Positions 45,706-55,763 of a stretch of 64,000 nucleotides of DNA are shown piece by piece. The position numbers and the translations under genes were made by a program. The notes under the pieces are model-generated. The model ran no database searches, had not been told where the DNA came from, and was given only the letters and a program-made list of their open reading frames with translations. Numbering within the stretch: the first letter of the stretch is position 1; every line of letters starts with the position of its first letter. The stretch spans positions 4,076,326 through 4,140,325 of the forward strand of contig NZ_OZ024668.1 in assembly GCF_902497775.2 (NCBI RefSeq). The letters are read 5' to 3'. Origin of the DNA: Pseudomonas fluorescens (GTDB lineage Bacteria; Pseudomonadota; Gammaproteobacteria; Pseudomonadales; Pseudomonadaceae).

Positions 45706-48405
45706 ATGCCCCAGGTGGATCCCGAGCTGTTCGATCGCGGCCAGTTCCAGGCGGAACTGGCCCTTAAGGCAAGCCCCATCGCTGCCTTCAAGAAAGCCAT
45801 CCGCCAGGCCGGCGAGGTGCTCGACAACCGTTTTCGCAGCGGTCGCGAGATCCGCCGGCTGATCGAGGACCGCGCCTGGTTCGTCGACAATATCCTGCAA
45901 CAGGCGTGGAACCAGTTTACCTGGAGCGAAGACGCCGATATCGCCCTGATCGCCACCGGCGGTTACGGGCGCGGGGAGCTGCACCCCTATTCCGACATCG
46001 ACCTGCTGATCCTGCTCGACAGCGCCGATCACGAGGTCTTTCGTGACTCGATCGAACGTTTCCTGACCCTGCTTTGGGATATTGGCCTGGAAGTGGGCCA
46101 GAGCGTGCGCTCGGTCGATGAATGCGCAGAACAAGCCCGCGCCGACCTGACGGTTGTCACCAACCTCATGGAAAGCCGCACCATTGCCGGCCCCGAGCAC
46201 CTGCGCCAGCGCATGCTCGAAGTGACCAGCACCGCGCACATGTGGCCGAGCAAGGAATTCTTCCTGGCCAAGCGGGCCGAGCAAAAGGCCCGGCACCACA
46301 AATACAACGATACCGAGTACAACCTGGAGCCCAACGTCAAGGGCTCACCGGGCGGCCTGCGCGACATCCAGACGGTCCTGTGGATCGCCCGCCGCCAGTA
46401 CGGCACCCTCAACCTGCACGCCCTGGCCGGCGAAGGCTTCTTGCTGGAAAGCGAGAACAACCTGCTGGCCTCGTCCCAGGAGTTTCTCTGGAAGGTGCGC
46501 TACGCCCTGCACATGCTTGCCGGACGCGCCGAAGACCGCCTGCTGTTCGACCATCAGCGCAGCATTGCCGCCCTGCTCGGTTTTGGCGACGAAAACCCCA
46601 AGCGCGCCATCGAACAGTTCATGCAGCAGTACTACCGGGTGGTGATGAGCATCGCCGAGCTCAGCGACCTGATCATCCAGCACTTCGAAGAAGTCATCCT
46701 CGACGACGACAGCGGCGCCGCCCAGCCGCTCAACGCGCGCTTCCAACTGCATGACGGCTATATCGAGGCGGTGCGCACCAACGTCTTCAAGCGCACACCG
46801 TTCGCCATGCTGGAAATCTTCGTGCTGATGGCCCAGCACCCGGAAATCAAGGGCGTGCGCGCCGACACCATTCGCCTGCTGCGCGAACACCGGCACTTGA
46901 TCGACGACGACTTTCGTAACGATATCCGCAACACCAGCCTGTTCATCGAGCTGTTCAAGTGCGAGATCGGTATCCACCGCAACCTGCGGCGGATGAACCG
47001 CTACGGTATTCTCGGCCGTTACCTGCCGGAGTTCGGCCTGATCGTCGGACAGATGCAGCACGACCTGTTCCACATCTACACGGTCGATGCGCACACCCTG
47101 AACCTGATCAAGCACCTGCGCAAACTGCAGTACACCCCGGTTTCGGAGAAATTCCCGCTGGCCAGCAAGCTCATGGGCCGCCTGCCCAAGCCGGAGCTGA
47201 TCTACCTGGCCGGGCTCTATCACGACATCGGCAAGGGCCGCCAGGGCGACCATTCCGAGCTTGGCGCGGTGGACGCCCAGGCCTTCTGCGCACGCCATCA
47301 GTTGCCGAGCTGGGATAGCCGCCTGATCGTCTGGCTGGTGCAACATCACCTGGTGATGTCGACCACCGCCCAACGCAAGGACCTTTCCGACCCACAGGTG
47401 ATCTACGATTTTGCCCAACTGGTGGGCGACGAAACGCGCCTGGACTACCTCTACGTGCTGACCGTGGCCGATATCAACGCCACCAACCCGAGCCTGTGGA
47501 ACTCCTGGCGCGCCAGCCTGCTGCGCCAGCTCTACACCGAGACCAAGCGTGCCCTGCGCCGCGGCCTGGAAAACCCGCTGGACCGCGAAGAGCAGATCCG
47601 CCAGACCCAGAGCGCGGCACTGGACATCCTCATTCGCGAGGGCACCGACCCGGACGACGTCGAGCAACTATGGTCGCAACTGGGCGATGACTACTTTCTG
47701 CGCCACACTGCCGCCGACGTGGCCTGGCACAGCGATGCCATCCTTCAGCAGCCGGCCGACGGCGGGCCACTGGTGCTAATCAAGGAAACCACCCAGCGCG
47801 AGTTCGAAGGCGGCACCCAGATCTTCATCTACGCCCCCGACCAGCACGACTTCTTCGCCGTGACCGTGGCGGCCATGGACCAGCTGAACCTGAACATCCA
47901 TGACGCGCGGATCATCACCTCGAGCAGCCAGTTCACCCTCGACACCTATATCGTGCTCGACAACGATGGCGGCTCGATCGGCGACAATCCCGTGCGAGTC
48001 AAGCAGATTCGCGACGGCCTGACCGACGCCCTGCGCAACCCCGACGACTACCCGACCATCATCCAGCGCCGGGTACCGCGCCAGCTCAAGCACTTCACCT
48101 TTGCCCCGCAGGTGACCATCCATAACGATGCCCAGCGCCCGGTGACCATCCTCGAACTCAGTGCCCCCGACCGCCCCGGCCTGCTGGCGCGGATCGGCAA
48201 GATTTTCCTGGAGTTCGACCTGTCACTGCAAAATGCCAAGATTGCCACCCTCGGCGAACGGGTCGAAGACGTGTTCTTCATTACCGACGCCGACAACCAG
48301 CCCCTGTCCGACCCGCAACTGTGCAGCCGCCTGCAGGATGCGATCGTCGAGCAACTGCGCGTCGACCAGGCGACCGGGGTGCCTTTGACCCGCCTGACCA
48401 TTTGA
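45706..48405 (+). CDS. glnD: PII uridylyltransferase / uridylyl-removing enzyme GlnD
   Basis: An 899-residue bifunctional nitrogen sensor. The nucleotidyltransferase site [20 protein letters not shown] is at about 85-104; the HD hydrolase site is in [17 protein letters not shown] (about 505-521); two C-terminal ACT domains (about 700-780 and 808-890, with [18 protein letters not shown]) sense glutamine. It uridylylates PII proteins when nitrogen is short and reverses this when glutamine is plentiful. It lies 21 bases after map. Confidence 0.98.
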   Translation: MPQVDPELFDRGQFQAELALKASPIAAFKKAIRQAGEVLDNRFRSGREIRRLIEDRAWFVDNILQQAWNQFTWSEDADIALIATGGYGRGELHPYSDIDLLILLDSADHEVFRDSIERFLTLLWDIGLEVGQSVRSVDECAEQARADLTVVTNLMESRTIAGPEHLRQRMLEVTSTAHMWPSKEFFLAKRAEQKARHHKYNDTEYNLEPNVKGSPGGLRDIQTVLWIARRQYGTLNLHALAGEGFLLESENNLLASSQEFLWKVRYALHMLAGRAEDRLLFDHQRSIAALLGFGDENPKRAIEQFMQQYYRVVMSIAELSDLIIQHFEEVILDDDSGAAQPLNARFQLHDGYIEAVRTNVFKRTPFAMLEIFVLMAQHPEIKGVRADTIRLLREHRHLIDDDFRNDIRNTSLFIELFKCEIGIHRNLRRMNRYGILGRYLPEFGLIVGQMQHDLFHIYTVDAHTLNLIKHLRKLQYTPVSEKFPLASKLMGRLPKPELIYLAGLYHDIGKGRQGDHSELGAVDAQAFCARHQLPSWDSRLIVWLVQHHLVMSTTAQRKDLSDPQVIYDFAQLVGDETRLDYLYVLTVADINATNPSLWNSWRASLLRQLYTETKRALRRGLENPLDREEQIRQTQSAALDILIREGTDPDDVEQLWSQLGDDYFLRHTAADVAWHSDAILQQPADGGPLVLIKETTQREFEGGTQIFIYAPDQHDFFAVTVAAMDQLNLNIHDARIITSSSQFTLDTYIVLDNDGGSIGDNPVRVKQIRDGLTDALRNPDDYPTIIQRRVPRQLKHFTFAPQVTIHNDAQRPVTILELSAPDRPGLLARIGKIFLEFDLSLQNAKIATLGERVEDVFFITDADNQPLSDPQLCSRLQDAIVEQLRVDQATGVPLTRLTI

Positions 48406-48428
48406 ACGTTTGACGAGACCTTGCGCCG

Positions 48429-49622
48429 ATGAATTCCGATTTGCTTCAGCTTCAGCCCTACCCGTTCGAAAAGCTCCGCGCCCTGCTCGGCAGCGTGACG
48501 CCGGCGGCGGACAAACGCGCCATTGCCCTGTCGATCGGTGAACCGAAGCATGAGTCGCCGGCGTTCGTCGCCCAGGCCCTGGCCGAAAGCCTCAAGCAAA
48601 TGGCGGTGTACCCGACCACCGTCGGCCTGCCAGCCCTGCGCCAGGCCATCGTGCGCTGGTGCGAGCAACGCTTTGGCGTACCGGCGGGATGGCTGGATGC
48701 CGACAAACACGTATTGCCGGTCAATGGCACCCGTGAAGCGCTGTTCGCCTTCACCCAGGCAGTGGTCAATCGCGCCGACGATGGCCTGGTGATCAGCCCC
48801 AACCCGTTCTACCAGATCTATGAAGGCGCAGCCTTGCTGGCCGGCGCCACCCCGCATTACCTGCCGTGCCTGGACAGCAACGGCTTCAACCCGGACTTCG
48901 ACGCGGTGTCGGCCGAGACCTGGCAGCGCTGCCAGATCCTCTTCCTTTGCTCCCCGGGCAACCCCACCGGCGCCCTGGTGCCGATGGACACCCTGAAAAA
49001 GCTCATCGCCCTGGCCGACCAGTACGACTTCGTCATCGCCGCCGACGAGTGCTACAGCGAGCTGTACTTCGACGAGCAAAGCCCGCCGCCGGGCCTGCTC
49101 AGCGCCTGCGTCGAGCTTGGCCGCAGCGACTTCAAGCGTTGCGTGGTGTTCCACAGCCTGTCCAAGCGCTCTAACCTGCCGGGCCTGCGCTCAGGCTTCG
49201 TGGCCGGCGACGCCGAGATCATCAAGCCGTTCCTGCTTTACCGCACCTACCACGGCTGCGCCATGCCGGTACAAACCCAGCTGGCGAGCATTGCCGCCTG
49301 GAACGACGAAGAGCACGTGCTGGCCAACCGCGACCTGTACCGCGAGAAGTTCGAGGCAGTGCTGCAGATCCTCGCCCCGGTACTGGACGTGCAGCGCCCG
49401 GATGGCGGCTTCTACCTGTGGGCCAAGGTACCTGGCGATGACGCCGCCTTCACCCGCGACCTGTTCCAAGCCCAGCACGTTACCGTAGTTCCGGGCTCGT
49501 ACCTGTCCCGTGAAGTAGATGGCGTCAACCCGGGTGCCGGGCGCGTGCGCATGGCGCTGGTGGCGCCATTGGCCGAATGCGTGGAAGCCGCCGAGCGCAT
49601 TCGCGCGTTCTTGCAGAAGTAA
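48429..49622 (+). CDS. dapC: Succinyldiaminopimelate transaminase
   Basis: A 397-residue fold-type I PLP aminotransferase of the lysine/diaminopimelate pathway. The PLP lysine lies in VVFHSLSKRSNLPGLRSGF (about 238-256), and CSPGNPTGALV is the substrate/cofactor loop. Its neighbours dapD (51972) and dapE (58498) catalyse the steps before and after, which supports the specific call over a general aminotransferase. Confidence 0.95.
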   Translation: MNSDLLQLQPYPFEKLRALLGSVTPAADKRAIALSIGEPKHESPAFVAQALAESLKQMAVYPTTVGLPALRQAIVRWCEQRFGVPAGWLDADKHVLPVNGTREALFAFTQAVVNRADDGLVISPNPFYQIYEGAALLAGATPHYLPCLDSNGFNPDFDAVSAETWQRCQILFLCSPGNPTGALVPMDTLKKLIALADQYDFVIAADECYSELYFDEQSPPPGLLSACVELGRSDFKRCVVFHSLSKRSNLPGLRSGFVAGDAEIIKPFLLYRTYHGCAMPVQTQLASIAAWNDEEHVLANRDLYREKFEAVLQILAPVLDVQRPDGGFYLWAKVPGDDAAFTRDLFQAQHVTVVPGSYLSREVDGVNPGAGRVRMALVAPLAECVEAAERIRAFLQK

Positions 49623-49629
49623 GTAGCCA

Positions 49630-49687
49630 CATCGCGGGGCAAGCCCGCTCCCACTGAAGATGGTAGGAGCAGGCTTGCCCCGCGATG
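49630..49687. repeat. REPIN-like inverted REP pair
   Basis: ATCGCGGGGCAAGCCCGCTC and an inverted GAGCAGGCTTGCCCCGCGAT face each other in the gap between the convergent dapC and antiporter genes; the outer arms may serve as a two-way terminator. Confidence 0.8.
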
Positions 49688-49689
49688 CT

Positions 49690-51336
49690 TTACTTCACCG
49701 GCCCCAGATTCGCCTCACTCATATCCAGCTCCCCCAGCACCTGACGCACCACGTCATCGCCAATCTGGTGCTGGCGATGCAGGTTGTACAGTTCCAGACG
49801 CTGGGCCCGCAGCGCCCGCAGGCGCAAGCGCCGCTCCAGGTGATCCATCTGCTCGGCAAGGGCCTGGGCCTCGGCGCTGTCGTTGAAGGTATCGAGCTGA
49901 TGCCGGTACTCCGCCATCAACCGTGCCTTGAGTTCTGCCGCCAGTGCTGCCTGGGACGCATCCAGTGGGGCACCGGCCTCAGCCAGGTCTTCTGCCTCGA
50001 GGGCGTGAATCGCCGCTTCAGCTGTGCGCCGCCAGGCGTCCTGGGCTTCCTGGCGCAGGGCGTCATCCGGGCTCTTGGTGACACCGCGCAACAGCAACGG
50101 CAAGGCAATGCACGCCGACACCAGCGACAGCAGAATCACCCCGGCAGCAATGAATATCAGCAAATCGCGCTCGGGGAAGTCCTTGCCGGCGCTGATCAGC
50201 AGCGGCACCGACATGACACCGGCCAGGGTCACCGCCCCGCGCACGCCACCGACAGTCAACAACCAGCAAGAACGGGCGTTGGGCATCAGCACCAGGTCTT
50301 CCTTGCCGCGCCAGCGACGGATCACGCCAATCAAGCGCCAGATGCTCTGCACCCAGATGAAACGCAAGGCCAGCAACACCGCGAAGATCGCCACCACATC
50401 CAGGCAGCGCCACAACAAGGTCGGCCACAGCGAGGCTTCGTGGCTGGTCACCGCCTTGATGATATCGGGCAACTGCAAGCCCAACAGCAGAAAGATCAGG
50501 CCATTGAACGCGAACTCCAGCAGCGACCAGACGCTGCGGTTGAGCAAGCGCGTGCTGGTCTGGCGGGGCAGCAGGTCGAGCCAGCTCTGCATCATCCCCG
50601 CCGCCACTGCCGAGAGAATGCCGGAGGCGCCCAGGCGTTCGGCCAGCACATAAGCGGCAAATGGCAACAGCAACATGAACACCACATGGGTGGCCGGATC
50701 ATCCCAGCCGCGGGCAATCATCCAGGCGCGCAGGCGGCCGACCAGCCAGCTCAGGGCCACACCAATGGCCAGGCCACCGACGGCCACCAGCACAAAGGTC
50801 AAGCTGGCCTCGGCCAGGGAGAACACGCCGGTAATCGCCGCCGCCAGGGCGAACTTGAAGGTCACCAGGCCCGAGGCGTCGTTCATCAACGCCTCGCCCT
50901 GAAGCATGTGCATCAACGGGGTCGGCAAGCGGTCCTGGGTAATCGCCGAGACCGCCACGGCATCGGTGGGCGACAACACGGCAGCCAGGGCAAAGGCCAC
51001 CGGCAAGGGGATGCTCGGCAGTATCCAGTGAATGAAATAGCCCGCCCCGACCACGGTAAACAGCACCAGGCCGACGGCCAGGGTCAGGATAGGCCCGCGC
51101 AACTTCCACAGTTCACGCTTGGGCATCCGCCAGCCATCGGAAAACAGCAGCGGCGGCAAGAACAAGAACAGAAACAATTCCGGGTCCAAGGCCACGTGCA
51201 GGCCCAGGGTAGGCCACGCCAGCAAGGCGCCAGCGGCAATTTGCACCAACGGCAAGGGCAGCGGGATCATCCGCCCGACCAGTTTGGATACACTCACCAG
51301 CATCAGCAGGATGAGAACGGTGTAGGCTGATTGCAT
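49690..51336 (-). CDS. CPA1-family Na+/H+ antiporter
   Basis: A 548-residue cation/proton antiporter. About 12 hydrophobic helices cover residues 1-415, with the family motifs LSPTDAVAVSAI (about 124-135) and GEALMNDASGLVTFKFALA (about 148-166), which holds the conserved acidic ion site. A cytoplasmic, charged helical tail of about 130 residues follows (EAEDLAEAGAPLDASQAAL). It exchanges Na+ or K+ for H+ for pH and salt balance; the exact ion is not clear. ATG at 51336 follows AGGA. It is divergent from the ArsC-like gene. Confidence 0.93.
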   Translation of the reverse strand: MQSAYTVLILLMLVSVSKLVGRMIPLPLPLVQIAAGALLAWPTLGLHVALDPELFLFLFLPPLLFSDGWRMPKRELWKLRGPILTLAVGLVLFTVVGAGYFIHWILPSIPLPVAFALAAVLSPTDAVAVSAITQDRLPTPLMHMLQGEALMNDASGLVTFKFALAAAITGVFSLAEASLTFVLVAVGGLAIGVALSWLVGRLRAWMIARGWDDPATHVVFMLLLPFAAYVLAERLGASGILSAVAAGMMQSWLDLLPRQTSTRLLNRSVWSLLEFAFNGLIFLLLGLQLPDIIKAVTSHEASLWPTLLWRCLDVVAIFAVLLALRFIWVQSIWRLIGVIRRWRGKEDLVLMPNARSCWLLTVGGVRGAVTLAGVMSVPLLISAGKDFPERDLLIFIAAGVILLSLVSACIALPLLLRGVTKSPDDALRQEAQDAWRRTAEAAIHALEAEDLAEAGAPLDASQAALAAELKARLMAEYRHQLDTFNDSAEAQALAEQMDHLERRLRLRALRAQRLELYNLHRQHQIGDDVVRQVLGELDMSEANLGPVK

Positions 51337-51566
51337 TCGGCGAGTCCTGTTCAATTCAAACGCATTCAATAACTTATGCGGGCCTGGGTACGGCATTGCC
51401 ATTGAAACGACATATTAGCCGCTTAGGCTGCCGGCGCACCGCTGCACAAAAGTCGCAGTACTGCCAAGAACCTGTAACACAATGCTACAAAGAGCCGCGG
51501 CAGCGCCAACCCAAAGCTGCCGACCATGGCATAATCCTTCACCATTTTTTCCCAGGGGGGCAAGAC

Positions 51567-51929
51567 ATGACCAAACGCGACACGCCATTGCACCTTTATG
51601 GAATCAAGGCCTGTGACACCATGAAGAAAGCCCGCACCTGGCTCGAAGACCAGGGCCTGGGCTACGATTTCCACGACTACAAGACCCAGGGCATCGACCG
51701 TGCGAGCCTTGAGCGCTGGTGCGATGAACATGGCTGGCAAACCGTACTCAACCGTGCTGGCACCACCTTCCGCAAACTCGACGACGCCCAGAAGGCCGAT
51801 CTCGACCAGGCCAAAGCCATCGAACTGATGCTGGCCCAGCCGTCGATGATCAAGCGCCCTGTGCTCGACCTCGGCAAGCGGACCCTGGTCGGCTTCAAGC
51901 CTGATCTGTACGCGGCCGCCCTTCAGTAA
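51567..51929 (+). CDS. ArsC/Spx-family protein, YffB-like
   Basis: A 120-residue thioredoxin-fold protein of the ArsC family. It starts LYGIKACDTMKKARTWLEDQ, with a single cysteine in ACDT and the RPVLDLGKRTLVGFKPD end. E. coli YffB is the closest kind; it lies next to dapE there as this one lies next to dapD. A glutathione-linked reductase role has been proposed for the family, but true arsenate reduction is unlikely given its context. Confidence 0.88.
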   Translation: MTKRDTPLHLYGIKACDTMKKARTWLEDQGLGYDFHDYKTQGIDRASLERWCDEHGWQTVLNRAGTTFRKLDDAQKADLDQAKAIELMLAQPSMIKRPVLDLGKRTLVGFKPDLYAAALQ

Positions 51930-51971
51930 CCCGGCGCCGAGCTTTCATTCAATTTCGCAAGAGGTAACTGC

Positions 51972-53006
51972 ATGTCCACTACCCTGTTCAGCCTGGCCTT
52001 CGGTGTCGGCACCCAGAACCGTCAAGGCGCCTGGCTGGAAGTCTTCTACGCACAGCCGCTGATCAACCCGGCTGCCGAACTGGTCGCGGCCATCGCCCCA
52101 GTCCTGGGCTACGAAGGCGGTAACCAGGCGATCGCCTTCAGCACCAGCCAGGCGGCCCAACTGGCCGAAGCCCTCAAGGGCGTCGACGCTGCCCAGGCCG
52201 CACTGCTGACCCGCCTGGCAGAAAGCAACAAGCCGCTGGTGGTCACCCTGCTGGCCGAAGACGCCGCACTGACCTCCACCCCGGAAGCCTACCTGAAGCT
52301 GCACCTGCTCTCGCACCGCCTGGTCAAGCCACACGGCCTGAACCTGGCCGGCATCTTCCCGCTGCTGCCGAACGTAGCCTGGACCAGCCAGGGCGCCATC
52401 GACCTGGCCGAGCTTGCCGAGCAGCAACTGGAAGCGCGCCTGAAGGGCGAACTGCTGGAAGTGTTCTCGGTGGACAAGTTCCCGAAAATGACCGACTACG
52501 TCGTCCCTGCCGGCGTGCGTATCGCCGACAGCGCTCGTGTGCGCCTGGGCGCCTACATCGGCGAAGGCACCACCATCATGCACGAAGGCTTCGTCAACTT
52601 TAACGCCGGCACCGAAGGCCCGGGCATGATCGAAGGCCGCGTTTCTGCGGGCGTCTTCGTCGGCAAGGGTTCGGACCTGGGCGGCGGTTGCTCGACCATG
52701 GGCACCCTGTCCGGCGGCGGCAACATCGTCATCAAGGTTGGCGAAGGCTGCCTGATCGGCGCCAACGCCGGTATCGGCATCCCGCTGGGCGACCGCAACA
52801 CCGTCGAAGCCGGCCTGTACATCACCGCTGGCACCAAGGTGAACCTGCTGGACGAGAACAACCAGCTGGTCAAGGTCGTCAAGGCCCGTGACCTGGCCGG
52901 CCAGACCGACCTGCTGTTCCGCCGCAACTCGCTCAACGGCGCCGTGGAGTGCAAGACCCACAAATCGGCCATCGAGCTGAACGAAGCGCTGCACGCCCAC
53001 AACTAA
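51972..53006 (+). CDS. dapD: 2,3,4,5-tetrahydropyridine-2,6-dicarboxylate N-succinyltransferase
   Basis: A 344-residue enzyme of the pseudomonad/actinobacterial long DapD type. The C-terminal half is a hexapeptide-repeat beta-helix (about 175-300, with GEGTTIMHEGFVNFNAGTEG). It adds the succinyl group in the DAP pathway, before the DapC step. A strong terminator follows at 53014-53047. Confidence 0.96.
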   Translation: MSTTLFSLAFGVGTQNRQGAWLEVFYAQPLINPAAELVAAIAPVLGYEGGNQAIAFSTSQAAQLAEALKGVDAAQAALLTRLAESNKPLVVTLLAEDAALTSTPEAYLKLHLLSHRLVKPHGLNLAGIFPLLPNVAWTSQGAIDLAELAEQQLEARLKGELLEVFSVDKFPKMTDYVVPAGVRIADSARVRLGAYIGEGTTIMHEGFVNFNAGTEGPGMIEGRVSAGVFVGKGSDLGGGCSTMGTLSGGGNIVIKVGEGCLIGANAGIGIPLGDRNTVEAGLYITAGTKVNLLDENNQLVKVVKARDLAGQTDLLFRRNSLNGAVECKTHKSAIELNEALHAHN

Positions 53007-53013
53007 GTGGTAC

Positions 53014-53047
53014 CATCGGGTCTGGCCTAACGCCAGGCCCGATTTTC
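53014..53047 (+). terminator. dapD terminator
   Basis: ATCGGGTCTGGC/GCCAGGCCCGAT stem with loop CTAAC, followed by TTTT. It lies between dapD and csdA. Confidence 0.8.
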
Positions 53048-53060
53048 AGGTCCGATCATC

Positions 53061-54266
53061 ATGTTCCAGCCCTCCCCCTGGCGCGCTGACTTTCCAGCCA
53101 TCGACGCCCTGCAACGGCAACACCAGACCTACCTGGACAGCGCCGCTACCACGCAAAAACCGCAAATCCTGCTCGATGCCTTGAGCCACTATTACGGCCA
53201 TGGTGCAGCCAATGTGCACCGTGCCCAACACTTGCCCGGCGCCCTGGCTACCCAGGCCTTCGAACGCAGCCGGGAAAAGGTTGCCGGTTGGCTGAACGCC
53301 GCAGACAGCCAGCAAATCGTCTTCACCCATGGCGCCACCTCGGCCCTGAACCTGCTCGCCTATGGGCTTGAGCCGCTGTTCGAGGCCGGTGACGAGATCG
53401 CCATCAGCGCCCTGGAACACCATGCCAACCTGCTGCCCTGGCAGCAGTTGGCTCAGCGTCGCGGGCTCAAGTTGGTAGTCCTGCCACTGGACAGTCGCGG
53501 CCTGATCGACCTCAACATCGCCCTGCAACTGATTGGCCCGCGTACCCGGGTGCTGGCGGTCAGCCAGCTTTCCAACGTACTCGGCGCCTGGCAGCCACTG
53601 GAGCCACTGCTGGCTCATGCCCAGGCCCAAGGCGCACTGACCGTGGTCGATGGCGCCCAAGGCGTGGTCCACGGCCGCCACGACGTACGTCAACTGGGCT
53701 GTGACTTCTACGTATTCTCCAGCCACAAGCTGTATGGCCCTGACGGTGTCGGCGTGCTCTACGGCCGCAGCGAAGCCCTGGCGCGCCTGCGTCACTGGCA
53801 GTTCGGCGGCGAGATGGTACAGGTCGCCGACTACCACAGCGCCAGCTTTCGCCCGGCGCCCCTGGGCTTCGAAGCCGGTACCCCGCCCATTGCCAGCGTG
53901 ATCGCTCTGGGCGCCAGCCTCGATTACCTGGCGGGTCTGGATGCCAACGCAGTCGCCGAGCATGAAGCCGGCCTGCACCGCCACCTGCTGCGCGGCCTCA
54001 ACGACCGCGACGGCATCCGCTTGCTCGGCCAGCCGCAACTGGCCCTGGCCAGCTTCGTGGTCGAGGGCGTACACAACGCTGATCTGGCCCATATGCTCAC
54101 CGAGCAGGGTATCGCCGTGCGCGCCGGCCATCACTGCGCCATGCCGTTGCTTAAAAGCCTCGGCCTGGACGGCGCGATCCGCGTATCCCTGGGTTTGTAC
54201 AACGACTCCAACGACCTGCAGCGCTTCTTCGAAGCTCTGGATCAAGCCCTGGAGTTGCTGCGATGA
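53061..54266 (+). CDS. csdA: Cysteine desulfurase CsdA (SufS-like)
   Basis: A 401-residue PLP enzyme taking sulfur from cysteine as a persulfide. The PLP lysine is in VFSSHKLYGPDGVGVLYG (about 220-237); the catalytic cysteine lies in RAGHHCAMPLL near 358. It passes sulfur to the SufE/CsdE-like protein whose gene overlaps its stop by four bases (ATGA). Confidence 0.95.
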   Translation: MFQPSPWRADFPAIDALQRQHQTYLDSAATTQKPQILLDALSHYYGHGAANVHRAQHLPGALATQAFERSREKVAGWLNAADSQQIVFTHGATSALNLLAYGLEPLFEAGDEIAISALEHHANLLPWQQLAQRRGLKLVVLPLDSRGLIDLNIALQLIGPRTRVLAVSQLSNVLGAWQPLEPLLAHAQAQGALTVVDGAQGVVHGRHDVRQLGCDFYVFSSHKLYGPDGVGVLYGRSEALARLRHWQFGGEMVQVADYHSASFRPAPLGFEAGTPPIASVIALGASLDYLAGLDANAVAEHEAGLHRHLLRGLNDRDGIRLLGQPQLALASFVVEGVHNADLAHMLTEQGIAVRAGHHCAMPLLKSLGLDGAIRVSLGLYNDSNDLQRFFEALDQALELLR

Positions 54267-54673
54267 GCCTGCCCGTCGTGGCACAACAAGCCCTGAATGC
54301 TTTCGAACAGGCGCCAGGCTGGGAACAGCGGGCGCGACTGCTGATGCAATGGGGCGAGCGTCTGGCGCCCTTGAGCGAAGAGGAAAAGACTGAATCCAAC
54401 CGTGTTCATGGCTGCGAAAGCCAGGTCTGGCTGGTGGCCGAGCAACAGGACGGCCAGTGGCGCTTCAAAGGTGCCAGCGATGCGCGGATCATTCGCGGCT
54501 TGCTAGCACTATTGCTGGTGCGGGTCGAGGGACTGTCCAGCGCTGAGCTGGCGCAACTGGACCTGCCCGCGTGGTTCAATCAACTGGGCCTGGGCCGCCA
54601 GCTCTCGCCTTCGCGCAGCAACGGCCTGAACGCCGTGCTGCAACGCATGGCTCAGCTTGCCGCAGGCACCTGA
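54263..54673 (+). CDS. csdE: SufE/CsdE-family sulfur acceptor
   Basis: A 136-residue SufE-fold protein that accepts persulfide sulfur from CsdA. The acceptor cysteine is in NRVHGCESQVWLV (about 49-61). The last 22 bases overlap the 3' end of the convergent tcdA gene; the csdA-csdE-tcdA (csdL) set matches the E. coli Csd system. Confidence 0.94.
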   Translation: MSLPVVAQQALNAFEQAPGWEQRARLLMQWGERLAPLSEEEKTESNRVHGCESQVWLVAEQQDGQWRFKGASDARIIRGLLALLLVRVEGLSSAELAQLDLPAWFNQLGLGRQLSPSRSNGLNAVLQRMAQLAAGT

Positions 54674-55473
54674 GCCTTGCGCTCGGACGGGCGGCGGGCA
54701 CCGGCCACAAGCTTTTCCACCGCCTTGCTGGCGGCGACCATGCCAAAGGTCGCGGTGACCATCATCACCGCGCCGAAGCCGCCGGAGCAATCGAGCTTCA
54801 CCCCCTCGCCGACAAAGCTCTTCTGCAGGCAGACGCTGCCGTCACCTTTGGGGTAGCGCAGTTGCTCGGTGGAGAACACACAGGGCACGCTGTAGTTGCG
54901 GGTTACCGTGCGGGAAAACCCATAGTCACGACGCAGGGTCGAACGCACCCGCGAGGCCAGCGGGTCGTTGAAGGTCTTGTTCAGGTCGGCGACGCGGATC
55001 TGGGTCGGGTCGATCTGCCCACCGGCACCACCGGTGCTGATAATGGTGATCTTGTGGCGCTTGCACCAGCCAATCAACGCGGCCTTGGCCATGACACTGT
55101 CGATGCAGTCGATCACGCAATCGATGTGCTCGCCGATGTACTCGGGCAGGGTTTCCTTGGTGACGAAATCCACCACCGCATGCACCTTGCACGCTGGGTT
55201 GATGGCCCGCAGGCGCTCGGCCATGACCTCGGCCTTGGCCCGGCCGATATTGCCTTCCTGGGCATGCAACTGGCGGTTGGTGTTGCTGACGCAGACATCA
55301 TCGAGGTCGAACAGCGATATTTCGCCCACACCGCTACGGGCCATGGCTTCGGCCGCCCAGGAGCCGACCCCGCCGATACCGACGATGGCCACATGGGCCT
55401 CGCGCAGGCGCTGCAGGCCGTTGTCACCGTATAACCGGGCGACACCGGCAAAGCGTGGATCTTCTGTACTCAT
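54652..55473 (-). CDS. tcdA: tRNA threonylcarbamoyladenosine dehydratase TcdA (CsdL)
   Basis: A 273-residue E1/MoeB-like ATP-dependent enzyme that converts t6A37 of tRNA to its cyclic form. The ATP site VAIVGIGGVGSWAAEAMARS (about 28-47) and the conserved DCIDSVMAK and ISTGGAGGQIDPTQI stretches identify it. Sulfur relay from CsdA/CsdE supports its function in E. coli, and those genes are convergent with it here. Confidence 0.95.
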   Translation of the reverse strand: MSTEDPRFAGVARLYGDNGLQRLREAHVAIVGIGGVGSWAAEAMARSGVGEISLFDLDDVCVSNTNRQLHAQEGNIGRAKAEVMAERLRAINPACKVHAVVDFVTKETLPEYIGEHIDCVIDCIDSVMAKAALIGWCKRHKITIISTGGAGGQIDPTQIRVADLNKTFNDPLASRVRSTLRRDYGFSRTVTRNYSVPCVFSTEQLRYPKGDGSVCLQKSFVGEGVKLDCSGGFGAVMMVTATFGMVAASKAVEKLVAGARRPSERKAQVPAAS

Positions 55474-55763
55474 GGCCCAACCCCGAAAAAACCGGCGCGC
55501 ATTATAGGCCTCTTGCGGCGCGATGGCACCCTGCTGTGCCCGCCGCCTGAGTGGTGCATTGGTAAAGGTAGTTGTAATCCTGCTTTAATGTCCTATGCAA
55601 TCCTAAGACTTGGACGACAAAAGCACGGGCCTAAGAACTTCAGCTCCTGAAGCCAATCCAATCTTCTGCCACCGACCTGCTCCCACACTGCCTGGGCAGG
55701 AAGCACGCAGGATTCGCGCCTCCTGGCGCCCGCCCGTTCCACCTTTCGGAACCCGAACTATCT

